Counted from the stretch's first letter, positions 1-9,015 are shown. The stretch is 64,000 nucleotides of DNA from Paludibacterium yongneupense DSM 18731 (GCF_000422925.1 NZ_AUGZ01000013.1:1-64000), one strand, 5' to 3'. Notes: a model not told the origin generated them from the letters alone. A program made the numbers and translations.

Positions 1-299
1 TGTTCGGCAGCCGCGGTCGCGGCGGTGCGGCCTTTATCGCGTCTAGCCTGACGCAGGCCGGGGTGATCGGCACGGCCGGGGCCAGCATGTTCCCCTTCCT
101 CATGCCATCCAGTCTGAACCCCAATGCCAGCCTGACGGCCTGGGATGCCACCTCCAGCCCGCTGACGCTGACCATCATGTTCTGGGTCGCCATCGTGTTC
201 ACGCCACTGATACTGCTGTATACCACCTGGTGCTATCGCGTGATGCGCGGCCCGGTTACCGAAGAACAGATCCGCGCCAATTCCAAGAGCGCCTACTGA
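1..299 (+). CDS. cydB: Cytochrome bd ubiquinol oxidase subunit II, C-terminal part (partial)
   Basis: This is the end of an open frame that enters from the left edge (codons in phase with position 3). It encodes the last ~98 residues of CydB, the inner-membrane subunit II of the high-affinity quinol oxidase that reduces O2 at low oxygen tension. The visible part has two hydrophobic segments, the last around TIMFWVAIVFTPLILLY, followed by a short cytoplasmic tail (YRVMRGPV and on) typical of CydB C-termini. The identification is secured by cydX 12 bases downstream. The upstream part, including most membrane helices, lies outside the window. Confidence 0.93.
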   Translation, partial: FGSRGRGGAAFIASSLTQAGVIGTAGASMFPFLMPSSLNPNASLTAWDATSSPLTLTIMFWVAIVFTPLILLYTTWCYRVMRGPVTEEQIRANSKSAY

Positions 300-311
300 G
301 GAGAATGATCG

Positions 312-407
312 ATGTGGTATTTTGCCTGGATTCTCGGTTTGCCCCTGGCGGTTTCGCTCGCGGTGATCAATGTCGTGATCGAAGAAAACCTGCACCATGA
401 CGACTAG
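312..407 (+). CDS. cydX: Cytochrome bd accessory subunit CydX (31 aa)
   Basis: This tiny gene lies directly behind cydB. It encodes a 31-residue single-helix membrane peptide that begins MWYFAWILG, the hallmark N-terminus of CydX/CbdX, and ends in an acidic/His tail (EENLHHDD). CydX binds the CydAB complex and stabilises its haems. The start is the ATG at 312, preceded by a GAGGAGAA-like Shine-Dalgarno sequence. The 12-base gap to cydB and the strong terminator just after the stop mark it as the last gene of the cyd operon. Confidence 0.95.
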   Translation: MWYFAWILGLPLAVSLAVINVVIEENLHHDD

Positions 408-426
408 CATGAAGTGATTCGTCAGC

Positions 427-470
427 AATAATGCACAACGCCGGCCCTTGGGTCGGCGTTGTGCATTATT
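427..470. terminator. Bidirectional intrinsic terminator between cydX and the convergent phosphoesterase
   Basis: This is a perfect inverted repeat, with arms at 427-443 and 454-470 (AATAATGCACAACGCCG and its complement). The loop can pair further with one wobble, giving a stem of about 20 bp. The arms end in A/T-rich tracts on both sides, so the hairpin can act for both the cyd operon and the convergent gene. Confidence 0.85.
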
Positions 471-478
471 AGCCGGAC

Positions 479-1915
479 CTAGAGGCTGGAAAACAGGCTG
501 GAAAGGCGCGACCTGGCCTCGGCCAGCGCCTGAGCGGCGTCGAAGCGGAACCTGTCGACTTTAAGCCGATAGGCCTCAAGCGTCATTGGCGGCGAGGCGA
601 TCATGGCCGCCAGGCTGGCATCGATCTGGGCAATATCCTCCGGCAAGCGCTCGACCAGATCGAGCAGGCTGAGCTGGAAACCGTTGAGCGGCGCCCGGCG
701 CGAGAGAATCGCATCCGAAGGCACATACGGATTTGCCTCGACATGCTCCGGCCCCTGATTGTCAGGGCCGTCCAGCGTCAACACGCATTCGAGGTCGGGG
801 GCGACCGCATCCCGCCGGCTCAAGGGTTGCCCCAGGCCGAAGCGTTTACGCAAGGTGGCCAGAATGGAGGTGTGATCGAACGGGACATCGCCGGGCGGGC
901 GCAGGATGGTGCCCGGCGCGATGCGCGGCGACACGAGTACCGCCGGCACCCGTACGCCGTAGCGATCGAAATTGAATGGCGACGTCGGAGCCCCTGGCGG
1001 TGTCGCCTGCGGCGGCGGCACATGGTCGTAACAACCGCCATGCTCGTCGTAACAGATGACTAGCAGCGTATCATCCCAGCCGGGGCCGCTGCGCAGCGTG
1101 TTGTAGACATCCGCGATCAGCTGTTCGCCCAAGGTGACGGCGTGCGGCGGATGCTGGTCGTTGGGCAGGTCGGCATCCTGGAAATAGCGGGGTTCGATAA
1201 AGCTGTACGCCGGCAATGTTCCGTTGGCAACATCGTCGCCGAACGTCGCATAGGGCCGGAAACGATCCACGTGGGGCAACAGCCGCGCGAGCGTCAACGC
1301 TTGCGGCAGATCGTGAAAGTAGATCTTCCAGCCGTTATCGACTTCCAGGTCCTCGAAGCGATCGAAGATCGTCGGCATCAGATAGGGAAAATGCGGCGGG
1401 CCGTTGTTCTCGTAGCCGTTGGCGGTCCCGGTATGGACAAAAAACCGGTTGGGCCAGGTCTGGCACGGCGCCGAGGCGAACCAGCGGTCGCAGACGGCGA
1501 ATTGCTTTGCCAGCCGACTCATGACCGGCACCTGTTGCTCGCTATACGCATGCATGACCCCGCGTGCGACGTCAGTTGCGAGCGCCGGCGCGGCCTGCTC
1601 CTGGTAATTGCGGACAAAGCCGTTCATGGCCGGTTTTTCGCCGGCGGCCGGCGCCTCGGCATGACCGTAGAGCTGGGTATTGATATCGGTCCACAGTTCG
1701 CCGGGATCGGGTGCGGGGAACCTCACCGCAGCCTCGTCAATGCCATCGCCCGACCATATCTGGACCGGAGTGCCGGCAAGGTCGGGATTGCTCTCCGCTC
1801 CGCTCAGCCCATCGAACGCGGGCGAAGCCGGGTACAGCCGGCCAAGCATGCTGTCGAAAGAACGGTTTTCCAGCATAAGCACTACGATGTGCTGAATCGA
1901 GTCCAGTTTGCCCAT
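479..1915 (-). CDS. Phosphoesterase / phospholipase C-like enzyme (alkaline phosphatase superfamily)
   Basis: This protein of about 478 residues belongs to the bacterial phosphoesterase family (PF04185) that contains phospholipase C and AcpA-type acid phosphatases. The N-terminal motif HIVVLMLENRSFD carries the metal/nucleophile region, and YDEHGGCYDHVPPP carries the second metal site. I chose the ATG at 1915 (MGKLDSIQH) because GGGAGGG lies six bases upstream. An ATG 17 codons further up (1966) would add residues without homology. No signal peptide or Tat motif is visible, which is unusual for secreted phospholipases, so it may be cytoplasmic or exported another way. The substrate cannot be inferred. 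Confidence 0.8.
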   Translation of the reverse strand: MGKLDSIQHIVVLMLENRSFDSMLGRLYPASPAFDGLSGAESNPDLAGTPVQIWSGDGIDEAAVRFPAPDPGELWTDINTQLYGHAEAPAAGEKPAMNGFVRNYQEQAAPALATDVARGVMHAYSEQQVPVMSRLAKQFAVCDRWFASAPCQTWPNRFFVHTGTANGYENNGPPHFPYLMPTIFDRFEDLEVDNGWKIYFHDLPQALTLARLLPHVDRFRPYATFGDDVANGTLPAYSFIEPRYFQDADLPNDQHPPHAVTLGEQLIADVYNTLRSGPGWDDTLLVICYDEHGGCYDHVPPPQATPPGAPTSPFNFDRYGVRVPAVLVSPRIAPGTILRPPGDVPFDHTSILATLRKRFGLGQPLSRRDAVAPDLECVLTLDGPDNQGPEHVEANPYVPSDAILSRRAPLNGFQLSLLDLVERLPEDIAQIDASLAAMIASPPMTLEAYRLKVDRFRFDAAQALAEARSRLSSLFSSL

Positions 1916-2439
1916 GTGTATCCCTCCCATTCTCGGCTCACTCGGCACTGTTCGTGCCTTTGGCATAGAATACGATTAATAACATGACATTACTGCTATT
2001 GAAAGCGCTTCAGCATGAAGCTGGCCGAACGCCGAACGTGCTCTGCATTTCAGCATGGTTGTAACGGGCGAAGGCTGCGCATCATCACCCCCGACGCCCT
2101 CGTACAAGGAGCCATGGCATGGGCTTAGACCGAGGCCGCATCAGCTCGGCGATGCAGTCGCGACGTTTGATTGGACGGCGACCGCTGGCGAAGCGCCTTG
2201 TCGCCTCGCCCGGCACGCGCAATTTCTGCTCCGCTTCGGCGCCATGCGGCGAGCCCGGCGACACGAGCCGGCTTCGAGGGCATCCTTGCGTTGCGGATGA
2301 TGCACAGTGAATCCGGGTAACGTCTTTGCGCAGAAAACGGTAGCAAATATGACAGTAAACGACCCACCAGCGGTTGTTCTTGCTATAGTCAGTCAATAAG
2401 GATAGTCACTGCACGGCAACCGATAACTGCGGACAGCTC
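1916..2439. other. Intergenic region of ~520 bp, no convincing gene
   Basis: This region separates the divergent phosphoesterase and response regulator genes and must hold both promoters. Position 2384 has a TATAGT that could be a -10 element, but no matching -35 stands 16-18 bases upstream. The stretch 2090-2320 is much more GC-rich than its flanks and has short frames on both strands with arginine-rich, non-protein-like translations. It could be a dispersed intergenic repeat or a decayed gene. I see no RNA gene. Confidence 0.4.
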
Positions 2440-3186
2440 ATGAGCATGGATTTTTCAACGCTTCGCATACTGATCGTTGATGACCAATTGTTGGTCAGAA
2501 CTCTATTGGGGCAGGTTTTGCGAAACATCGGGTTCAAACCGGATTCGATACATCAGGGCACGGACGGCAATAATGCCCTGCGCATCCTCGCCTTGCGGCC
2601 GGTCGATATTATTCTGTGCGATGTGCAGATGGAACCGATCAATGGGGTCGATCTGCTGAAAGAGGTCCGCTGCGGGCGCACGAGCACGCCGTCCAATGTG
2701 CCTTTCGTCTTTCTATCCGGCCATCCCGAACGCGCGACCATCCTGCAGGCGACCAAGTTTCATGCTGACGGGTTTATCATAAAACCCCCCAAGCCCAGCG
2801 ATATCGAAAAAAACATCGAGACGGCGCTCAAGCGCACGCGCCCGGATATCGACCCCTTCTCCTATTTCGACATTCCCACCGGCAGCGATTACGATCTGCG
2901 CAATTTTACCCGCCTGCCGACGCCGCCACAAAACCACGACCTCGACGTCTTGCTCGGACGCTTCGAAGCGGCGCTGCCGCTGTCCGATGTGCCGGTCGGC
3001 GCCATCCTGGCGCGCGATGTCTGTGCAAGCGACGGCCATACGCTGCTGGTGCGCGGCATCAAGCTATCGGCGCTGGAATTGAAGACCCTGCACAATTTTG
3101 CATCGGTTTACGGCATTGACACTGTATATGTCGCCCACCTACCCCAGGATCAGCTAATCGCCTATCACGAGGAATACGGGCTGTAA
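2440..3186 (+). CDS. Response regulator, REC domain with uncharacterised C-terminal domain
   Basis: This is a 248-residue cytoplasmic protein. Residues 8-130 form a CheY-like receiver: the acidic pair in ILIVDDQ, the phospho-acceptor Asp in IILCDVQM, the Thr/Ser position in FVFLSGHP and the Lys in GFIIKPP. Residues 150-248 have no DNA-binding helix-turn-helix. The pattern VGAILARDVCASDGHTLLVRG resembles the short beta-rich segment found before HD-GYP domains, here without the HD-GYP part. A linker rich in Pro/Asp separates the two. No histidine kinase is adjacent. A second ATG two codons downstream (2446) is possible. The output is unknown; protein interaction or c-di-GMP signalling are guesses. 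Confidence 0.75.
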   Translation: MSMDFSTLRILIVDDQLLVRTLLGQVLRNIGFKPDSIHQGTDGNNALRILALRPVDIILCDVQMEPINGVDLLKEVRCGRTSTPSNVPFVFLSGHPERATILQATKFHADGFIIKPPKPSDIEKNIETALKRTRPDIDPFSYFDIPTGSDYDLRNFTRLPTPPQNHDLDVLLGRFEAALPLSDVPVGAILARDVCASDGHTLLVRGIKLSALELKTLHNFASVYGIDTVYVAHLPQDQLIAYHEEYGL

Positions 3187-3197
3187 GCGCCAGCCAG

Positions 3198-3213
3198 CGG
3201 CAGACCTCTGCCG
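3198..3213. terminator. Short GC hairpin between convergent genes, weak terminator candidate
   Basis: CGGCAGA / TCTGCCG form a 7-bp stem with a 2-base loop shortly after the response regulator stop and before the convergent oxidoreductase stop. There is no T-tract on either strand, so termination is uncertain. Confidence 0.3.
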
Positions 3214-3259
3214 TGCGAACCGTCCAGGTGGCATCCCAGCATCCATATTCCGCCCATGC

Positions 3260-4219
3260 TCAGGCCTGGGCCTGGGCCAGCAAGCGGCCCAGGGTGCGCG
3301 CCGTGTGCAGCGACGACTCTATACTGATGTGCGGCCTACCCCCTTCGAGGATGGCCGCCGAGAAATCTTCGATTTCGGCCCGGTAGCAATCCGATGCCGC
3401 AACGTCGACCCGCTCCCGCCCGGAGCGGGTATGCAGGACCAGTTCCCCGGCTGTGTCGAGATAGGTATCCACCACTTCCAGCCGCCCCTCCATTCCGATA
3501 ATGTCGGCCTGCATATGGGGAAAGGCATCGAAACCGCAATGCAAGGACGCGATCAAGCCCCCTTCATAGCGCAATAGCGCCGACAAATTGACGTCTACGC
3601 TATTGCGGACCACGCTCTCGACCGCGCAGGAGAGGGGTTCGCTTCCGGTCAACAAGCCGATGAGATCCAGCGGATAGCAGCCGATATCGTAAAGTGCGCC
3701 GCCCCCCAGTTCTGCCTGCTCCTTGATGCTGCCCTTGCGGTCAAGCAGAAAGCGATAGGTGGCATTGATACTGCGCAGCTCGCCGAGGACACCGCTATCG
3801 ATGATGCGAAACAGCTGCCGCATACGGTCGGAATAGCGGTACATGAGACCTTCCATCAATAGCCTATCATTCGCGGCGGCGGCCGCCGCCATCTGCCTGG
3901 CCTGCTCGCTGTTCAAGGCCAGCGGTTTCTCGCACAGCACATGCTTGCCCGCATCCAGCGCGCGCACCACCCATTCGCAGTGCAGGGCATTGGGCAACGG
4001 AATATAGACGGCATCGACATTGGGGTCCTCGAGCAAGGCGGCGTAGCTGGCGTGAGCACGGAAACGGCCGAACAGGCCGCCGAATGCATCGAGTCGGCTC
4101 GCGTCGCGCGAGGCGACCGCGACCAGGGTCGCGTTGGACGCGCGCAGGATGGCAGGGGCAAGCTGCAGGCGGGCAATACGGGCGCAGCCCAGCACGCCCC
4201 AGCGGATCAATGGATTCAT
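3260..4219 (-). CDS. Gfo/Idh/MocA family NAD(P)-dependent oxidoreductase
   Basis: This 319-residue protein has an N-terminal Rossmann fold (RWGVLGCARIA, residues 6-16) and the family signature CEKPLAL near residue 97 with its catalytic Lys. The alpha/beta C-terminal domain contains GGGALYDIGCYPLDL. Members oxidise or reduce sugars, inositols and related polyols. Length and motif order are normal for the family. It stands alone on the minus strand, 80 bp downstream of the secreted hydrolase gene in the same direction, and may be cotranscribed. The substrate cannot be assigned from sequence. Confidence 0.85.
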   Translation of the reverse strand: MNPLIRWGVLGCARIARLQLAPAILRASNATLVAVASRDASRLDAFGGLFGRFRAHASYAALLEDPNVDAVYIPLPNALHCEWVVRALDAGKHVLCEKPLALNSEQARQMAAAAAANDRLLMEGLMYRYSDRMRQLFRIIDSGVLGELRSINATYRFLLDRKGSIKEQAELGGGALYDIGCYPLDLIGLLTGSEPLSCAVESVVRNSVDVNLSALLRYEGGLIASLHCGFDAFPHMQADIIGMEGRLEVVDTYLDTAGELVLHTRSGRERVDVAASDCYRAEIEDFSAAILEGGRPHISIESSLHTARTLGRLLAQAQA

Positions 4220-4299
4220 ACGTTGCGGTCACCGAAAAGGGAACTCAATCCTGCCATTAGGCCTGATGGCCTGACCAAAAACAATACCTCCCCGCGACT

Positions 4300-5346
4300 T
4301 CAAAGTGACGCTGGCCTGGCCTCGGCGGGCTCTCCCCAGCCCAGCACCTGATTGAAAAATGCGACCGCATCGGCATCGATACGGACATGCCATGCAACGC
4401 GGTCGACCCCGGGAGGGTCGGTGCAGATTTCGCGGGCAGTCGCGAGCAAGGCTGGCGAACAGGGCGCCATGAACAAGTAGTGATCCGCACGCGGGATCGT
4501 CTTGAGTGCGACCAGATGGCTCAAATAGGGACGGATATGAAACCCATTCTCGGAAGGGAACAGGATGTGGTCCGACGATGCCAGATAGATCAAGACAGGC
4601 AGCGTGACCGGCGCCAAACCGTGCGCGTCAAATATCATCGATAACGGCGCCATGATGAAGATCGCCTTGACTCGCGCGTCGGCGGTCGCGCCCCAGCGGT
4701 CGAGCGAAGAAATCATCGGTGCCGCATGGTGACAGAACATCGCGTCCGAGGGGTGGCGGTGGCAGTAAGACGCAAGCAGCGCGAAATTCGGACGCCCGCC
4801 CGCGAGCAGCAGCGCGCTATACCCGCCTGCCGAAAAGCCGGCGACGCCAATCTTGCGCGGGTCGATCAAAGCCGACCATTGCCTGTCCCGCAGCAGAGCG
4901 TCAATCAACGCCGACAGCTGCGGGGCCCGGCCGAGCAAGACACGGTCGGTACCGACGCCGCTCTGGTCGTGGTAGTTGTCTCCAGGATGCTCGATGGCCG
5001 CCACGATATAACCGTTGCGCGCGAGTTGTTCGGCCAGGTCGTGATGCCCCCAGCGGTTGCCGCCGCTGCCATGCGATATCAGGACCAGCGGGTGTCTTCC
5101 GGGCATGGGCACGGCGCCGGCCCCGGCATCGATCTCGAAGGGGCCGATCGGGGTGGGACTGGTCGTCGCCTGCACGGAGGGATAAAACACGACAGCGTCC
5201 ATCGCCCCCTTGCTGACCGGATCGACCAGGGTGATGACACGAAAGCCGACACCGGGTGCCTGCTGCGCCATCGCCTCGCCCAGCGGCAGATACAGAAGCA
5301 AAAGCAGAACGCATGAGCGAAGGACGTTCATACCGGTTCCCGTCAT
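4300..5346 (-). CDS. Secreted alpha/beta hydrolase (dienelactone hydrolase / PAF-acetylhydrolase-like)
   Basis: The 348-residue protein starts with a signal peptide: basic start, LLLLLYLP core, cleavage likely after AMAQ. The mature part is an alpha/beta hydrolase with the oxyanion region LVLISHGSGGNRWGH, the nucleophile elbow GVAGFSAGGYSAL and a late His in IPRADHYLF. It resembles predicted dienelactone hydrolases and platelet-activating-factor acetylhydrolase-like lipases. It is expected in the periplasm or outside the cell. An alternative ATG five codons in (5331, MNVLRSC) would give a cleaner signal peptide. The true ester substrate is unknown. Confidence 0.8.
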   Translation of the reverse strand: MTGTGMNVLRSCVLLLLLYLPLGEAMAQQAPGVGFRVITLVDPVSKGAMDAVVFYPSVQATTSPTPIGPFEIDAGAGAVPMPGRHPLVLISHGSGGNRWGHHDLAEQLARNGYIVAAIEHPGDNYHDQSGVGTDRVLLGRAPQLSALIDALLRDRQWSALIDPRKIGVAGFSAGGYSALLLAGGRPNFALLASYCHRHPSDAMFCHHAAPMISSLDRWGATADARVKAIFIMAPLSMIFDAHGLAPVTLPVLIYLASSDHILFPSENGFHIRPYLSHLVALKTIPRADHYLFMAPCSPALLATAREICTDPPGVDRVAWHVRIDADAVAFFNQVLGWGEPAEARPASL

Positions 5347-5407
5347 GACGGATGAGATGGAAAATCATAGCGCCGCCGCCGGGTTTACGCCATATCCACC
5401 CTGCGCA

Positions 5408-6085
5408 TCATCCAGCGCGGTGGTAGATCCTCTCGGGTCGGCCTACCCGCCCTTGCACGCACTCCATACGCAAAAACCGCAACTCGACGCAATGTTCAAG
5501 ATAGCGGCGTGCCGTCGTCTTGCAGATGCCTATCGTCCGGGCCACGCTCTCGGTCGTCTGCTCGCCGGACGCGGAGAGAAATACATCCTTGACCCTCTGC
5601 AAGGTCATATCGGAGAAACCGCGGACGGACTCGCCGCTTTGGAAGTCCTTGGCCTGAAAACGGTACAGCGCATCGATATGAGATTGCGTCGCCAGCGACC
5701 GCGCACCCAGCGCATCATGAAACCGGACGAAACGCTCGAGGGTCAGGGCCAGGCGGTCGATGGCCGCCGGCTTGATGATGTAGTCGAAGACGCCGCAAGC
5801 GAGAGCCTTGGAGCAAAGCTGCATATCGCTGGAAGACGTCAGGACGATCACGCTGGTGGGGGCTCCACTGGAGACGACGGAGGCTAGCAGCTCGAGGCCA
5901 TCCACGGCCGGACGGCTGACATCGACCAGCAGCAGCGACGGCCGTATCTCGGGGATCAGGGCATGCACTTCGGCCGGGTCGGAGGCGACATCGATCAGCC
6001 GCAGCCGGCTGTTCGCGCGCACGCTTTCCACATAGGACTCGCAGCCCCCGCTTTCTTTCACAATCATCACATCGACATCGCGCAT
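5408..6085 (-). CDS. CitB/DcuR-family response regulator
   Basis: This 225-residue regulator has a receiver domain (phospho-Asp in LLLVDVSRP, conserved Lys in YIIKPA). Its C-terminal winged helix-turn-helix (TTESVARTIGICKTTARRYLEH, ending in GRPERIYH) is typical of DcuR/DpiA/CitB regulators of C4-dicarboxylate or citrate metabolism. I chose the ATG at 6085; a TTG one codon upstream is also in frame. No CitA/DcuS-type kinase is adjacent. Upstream in the same direction lies a Cache chemoreceptor 89 bp away, suggesting a shared role in organic-acid sensing, but the ligand is unknown. Confidence 0.82.
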   Translation of the reverse strand: MRDVDVMIVKESGGCESYVESVRANSRLRLIDVASDPAEVHALIPEIRPSLLLVDVSRPAVDGLELLASVVSSGAPTSVIVLTSSSDMQLCSKALACGVFDYIIKPAAIDRLALTLERFVRFHDALGARSLATQSHIDALYRFQAKDFQSGESVRGFSDMTLQRVKDVFLSASGEQTTESVARTIGICKTTARRYLEHCVELRFLRMECVQGRVGRPERIYHRAG

Positions 6086-6174
6086 CAATCAACAGCCTTA
6101 ATTCGTTACCATCCGACCGGGCGGCTCGCCGCCATGCCCGGTCCCTGCCTGTCACGACATGCCAATTGGGTTGG

Positions 6175-7788
6175 CTATAATTTAAAACGCTGGACGGCGC
6201 CATGCAACTCGGCCGCCGTACTGTCGATCCCGCGCGCGATTTCTTCAGCCATCACGACCGAATGCTGCGTCTCTTCGACCACATTGGCGACATGTTCCAC
6301 ACTCTTGGCAATAATCAACCCGGCCTGACTCTGTTCTTCCATGGTGTGGGCGACTTCGACGCTGCGTTCCATATTGCCGCGGATGGTCGCGTTGATCGCA
6401 CCCAGCACCGTGGCCGCCTGCCGCGCCTGATTCACCCCGATTTCGACGCTGGGCGCGATGGCCTCCATCTTGCCGGAAGTGTTTTCCGTTTCCGTCACCA
6501 CCGCCGAGATAATGGCGGTGATCTCTCCCGTCGCGCTGGCCGTGCGTTCGGCAAGTTTGCGCACTTCATCCGCCACGACGGCAAATCCCCGCCCCATCTC
6601 CCCTGCGCGGGCGGCCTCGATCGCTGCATTGAGCGCAAGCAGATTGGTCTGGTCCGCGATATCGCGAATGGTGCCGGCGATGCCGCTGATATTGCGCGTG
6701 CTTTCGGCCAGCGACTCGACCAGGGCACTCGCCTCGCGCACCTGCCCCGAAATGGACTGAATGCCTTGTGCCGCCATCGAGGCATCCTTCTCGCCCGATT
6801 CCGCCTCCTGCGCCATGGCGCTGGAGGATTGTTCGTTCTGTTTCGCGGTATCGCGCACCTGATCGATGCTGACCGACAATTCTTCGATGGAGGCGGCGGC
6901 GGCGGCCGTCGACTCGCTGGCGCTGGACGAGACCTGGCCTAGTTGCTCCATCTGGTGCGCGAGCGTCTGGGCCGATTGCTTGAGGCCCGTCGATGACTGA
7001 TTGATCTTGTCTATCAAGCCGCGCAAACCCTGTTGCATATGGCTCATCGCACCCAACAGGCTCCTGTCGGAACCCGATACCTCGATGCGTAGCGACAGAT
7101 CGCCGCTCGCGATTTTTTCCATCATCGAGGCCGCATAACCGGGCTCGCCGCCGAGCGCGGCGATGATCTGCCGCCCCATGACGCCGGACAGGATAAATAC
7201 CGTGCACAGCACGATCAGGCCGATAGCGAGCAACAGAGCAGCGTCTTGCCAGAACGTCGTGGAGATGTCGTCGACATAGACACCGGTCCCCACCACCCAG
7301 CCCCAGGGCTGAAAGCGGTAAACGCCATTGAGCTTGGGATACTTGCCCTCGCTGCCGGCCCGTGCCGTCATCGCATCGGCAAACGCATAATGGTGAGTCT
7401 GCAAGGCATTGTCGTAGGCCTGTACCACCGTGGTGCGGCCGTCGGGCGACATGCCGCCATCGTCCATCTTGCCCAGGCGCTTGCTATCGCGATGCACGAG
7501 AAAAACATGGTTGGCATCGCGCACGAAATAATAGACGTCCCCATGCGTCAATCGCGTCAGGGAACGGATCGCCTGTTGCTGGGCATCGGCCCGCGACAGG
7601 GTGCCGGCTTGCTCCTGCTTGTGGAAAGAATCGAGCAGGGACTCCGACTGTGCGAGCATATCGACGATCTGTTTGTTCTTTTCCTGATGCAAGGCGGAGT
7701 TCAGGGAGTACAGCGCGACCGCGGCGAGCAATGCCGCACCGAGAAAGCTGACGAGAGTAATAATGAGCAACCGGGTTTTGACGCGCAT
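6175..7788 (-). CDS. Methyl-accepting chemotaxis protein with periplasmic Cache domain
   Basis: This is a 537-residue membrane chemoreceptor. TM1 is near residues 7-28. A periplasmic single Cache domain follows (~30-185; [26 protein letters not shown]), then TM2 (~190-212), a HAMP domain and a cytoplasmic coiled-coil signalling domain. The hairpin tip is the canonical [20 protein letters not shown]. Methylation helices contain paired Glu/Gln near [20 protein letters not shown]. It lacks the C-terminal NWETF pentapeptide. Single Cache receptors of this kind often bind small organic acids; the ligand here is not determined. Confidence 0.92.
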   Translation of the reverse strand: MRVKTRLLIITLVSFLGAALLAAVALYSLNSALHQEKNKQIVDMLAQSESLLDSFHKQEQAGTLSRADAQQQAIRSLTRLTHGDVYYFVRDANHVFLVHRDSKRLGKMDDGGMSPDGRTTVVQAYDNALQTHHYAFADAMTARAGSEGKYPKLNGVYRFQPWGWVVGTGVYVDDISTTFWQDAALLLAIGLIVLCTVFILSGVMGRQIIAALGGEPGYAASMMEKIASGDLSLRIEVSGSDRSLLGAMSHMQQGLRGLIDKINQSSTGLKQSAQTLAHQMEQLGQVSSSASESTAAAAASIEELSVSIDQVRDTAKQNEQSSSAMAQEAESGEKDASMAAQGIQSISGQVREASALVESLAESTRNISGIAGTIRDIADQTNLLALNAAIEAARAGEMGRGFAVVADEVRKLAERTASATGEITAIISAVVTETENTSGKMEAIAPSVEIGVNQARQAATVLGAINATIRGNMERSVEVAHTMEEQSQAGLIIAKSVEHVANVVEETQHSVVMAEEIARGIDSTAAELHGAVQRFKL

Positions 7789-7811
7789 ATATTTCGCCTA
7801 TGTCTTAGCAA

Positions 7812-8123
7812 CTAACACGCATTATGAAATAGTACGACCCCTTTCACAACACTGCTGCCACATTCGAAAACCGGCCGGGAATCGCGTGCATCCGCACGCG
7901 AAAAAATAGACACGAATGCCGGATATAAACCTTTTAAATCAACAAGAAGCACCTTTGCCCCGACTGCAATGCCCGCCGTTTCAGCCTTGTCCATCACACT
8001 AAAACATACGGTGGTATCGATAATAAAAATCATATACCCATGCAATTCGACGACAAATCCGGACAAGCGACACTCATTGCGCCGTCCATACGAAAAACCG
8101 ACAGCGCCCAGCCGTTCATACAC
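7812..8123 (-). CDS. Small hypothetical protein, uncertain (GTG start)
   Basis: This is a 103-codon frame starting with GTG. Its translation is hydrophobic and balanced (stretches such as GYMIFIIDTTVCFSVMD), unlike the Arg/Pro-rich shadow frames of this genome. The DNA is markedly poorer in GC than its neighbours. Upstream on the minus strand, an AT-rich block includes TTGTTT and, 18 bases later, TATAGT. No Shine-Dalgarno sequence is evident. I do not recognise the family. It may be a real acquired gene, an untranslated RNA locus or non-coding sequence. Confidence 0.3.
   Translation of the reverse strand: MYERLGAVGFSYGRRNECRLSGFVVELHGYMIFIIDTTVCFSVMDKAETAGIAVGAKVLLVDLKGLYPAFVSIFSRADARDSRPVFECGSSVVKGVVLFHNAC
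7821..7849 (-). promoter_or_regulatory. Putative sigma70 promoter of the chemoreceptor gene
   Basis: On the minus strand TTGTGA (7849-7844) is followed after 17 bases by CATAAT (7826-7821). The transcript would start about 25 bases before the ATG of the chemoreceptor at 7788. The element overlaps the end of the small frame 7812-8123. Confidence 0.55.
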
Positions 8124-8221
8124 TTTTTTTTTATCAATTTAATTACAGCGATCAAACTATAGAATAGCAAAAAAGAGACAAACAAAAAGAAGAGGGATGC
8201 AGCAGAAAGGAGGCATTGCAA

Positions 8222-8244
8222 TGGGCTCGCACAAGGCGAGCCCA
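8222..8244 (-). terminator. Hairpin downstream of pdxJ
   Basis: TGGGCTCGC and GCGAGCCCA form a 9-bp stem with a 5-base loop, 17 bases after the pdxJ stop. The following minus-strand sequence is only mildly T-rich, so it is a plausible but not classic terminator. Confidence 0.5.
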
Positions 8245-8260
8245 CATAGACGACCGGGGC

Positions 8261-8986
8261 TCAGGCTGCCCGGCGCAGAATCTCCAGGTAGGAACGGATG
8301 GTCTGGGCAAAACCCGATTCCAGAGCCTCCACCGTCAGCGCATGACCGATGGAGACTTCGAGGATGCCGGGAATGGACAGAAAACCGGCCAGATTGTTCA
8401 GGTTCAGGTCGTGGCCCGCGTTCAGCTCAAGCCCCAGCCCGGAAGCGACCCGGGCGGCTTCGCGATAGACCGCGAGCGCTTCGGGGGAAGGGTCGGCCGC
8501 GTAGGCCTCGGTATACAGCTCGATACGATCGACACCGATGGGCGGAACGGCTTCGATTTGCGAAGGATCGGGGTCCATGAACAGGCTGACACGGATGCCG
8601 GCATCGCGCAGGCGCGCGCAGACCTCGCGCAGAAAACCGGCATGCCTGCGTGCATCCCAGCCGTGGTCGGATGTCAGCTGACCGGGCTCGTCCGGAACGA
8701 GCGTGCACTGCGCTGGCCGCGCGGCGATGACGGCCGCGATAAACTCCGGAGTCGGATAGCCTTCTATATTGAGTTCGCTGCCGGGAAACTCGGCAACGAC
8801 GGCGGACAGCGGGGCGATATCGTCAAACCGCGCATGACGCTGATCCGGCCGCGGATGAATCGTCACCCCATGAGCGCCGCTGGCGAGAGCCAGCCGCGCA
8901 AAAGCCGTGACAGAAGGATAGTCGTGGCCGCGCGCATTGCGTATCAGGGCGATTTTATTGAGATTGACGCTTAATTGGGTTGGCAT
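8261..8986 (-). CDS. pdxJ: Pyridoxine 5'-phosphate synthase PdxJ
   Basis: PdxJ condenses 3-amino-2-oxopropyl phosphate with 1-deoxyxylulose 5-phosphate, the last ring-forming step of de novo vitamin B6 synthesis. The 241-residue TIM barrel shows LSVNLNKIALIRNARG at the N-terminus, GVTIHPRPDQRH (catalytic His region), TLVPDEPGQLTSDHGW, LFMDPD, RIELYTEAYA, LNAGHDLNLNN and VSIGHALT. I chose the ATG at 8986 because the family begins with this conserved strand; the longer frame upstream has no homology. A GNAT acetyltransferase gene lies 29 bp upstream in the same direction, so the two are probably cotranscribed. Confidence 0.97.
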   Translation of the reverse strand: MPTQLSVNLNKIALIRNARGHDYPSVTAFARLALASGAHGVTIHPRPDQRHARFDDIAPLSAVVAEFPGSELNIEGYPTPEFIAAVIAARPAQCTLVPDEPGQLTSDHGWDARRHAGFLREVCARLRDAGIRVSLFMDPDPSQIEAVPPIGVDRIELYTEAYAADPSPEALAVYREAARVASGLGLELNAGHDLNLNNLAGFLSIPGILEVSIGHALTVEALESGFAQTIRSYLEILRRAA

Positions 8987-9015
8987 GATGGTTTCCGTAT
9001 GATGGCACCGCGCGT

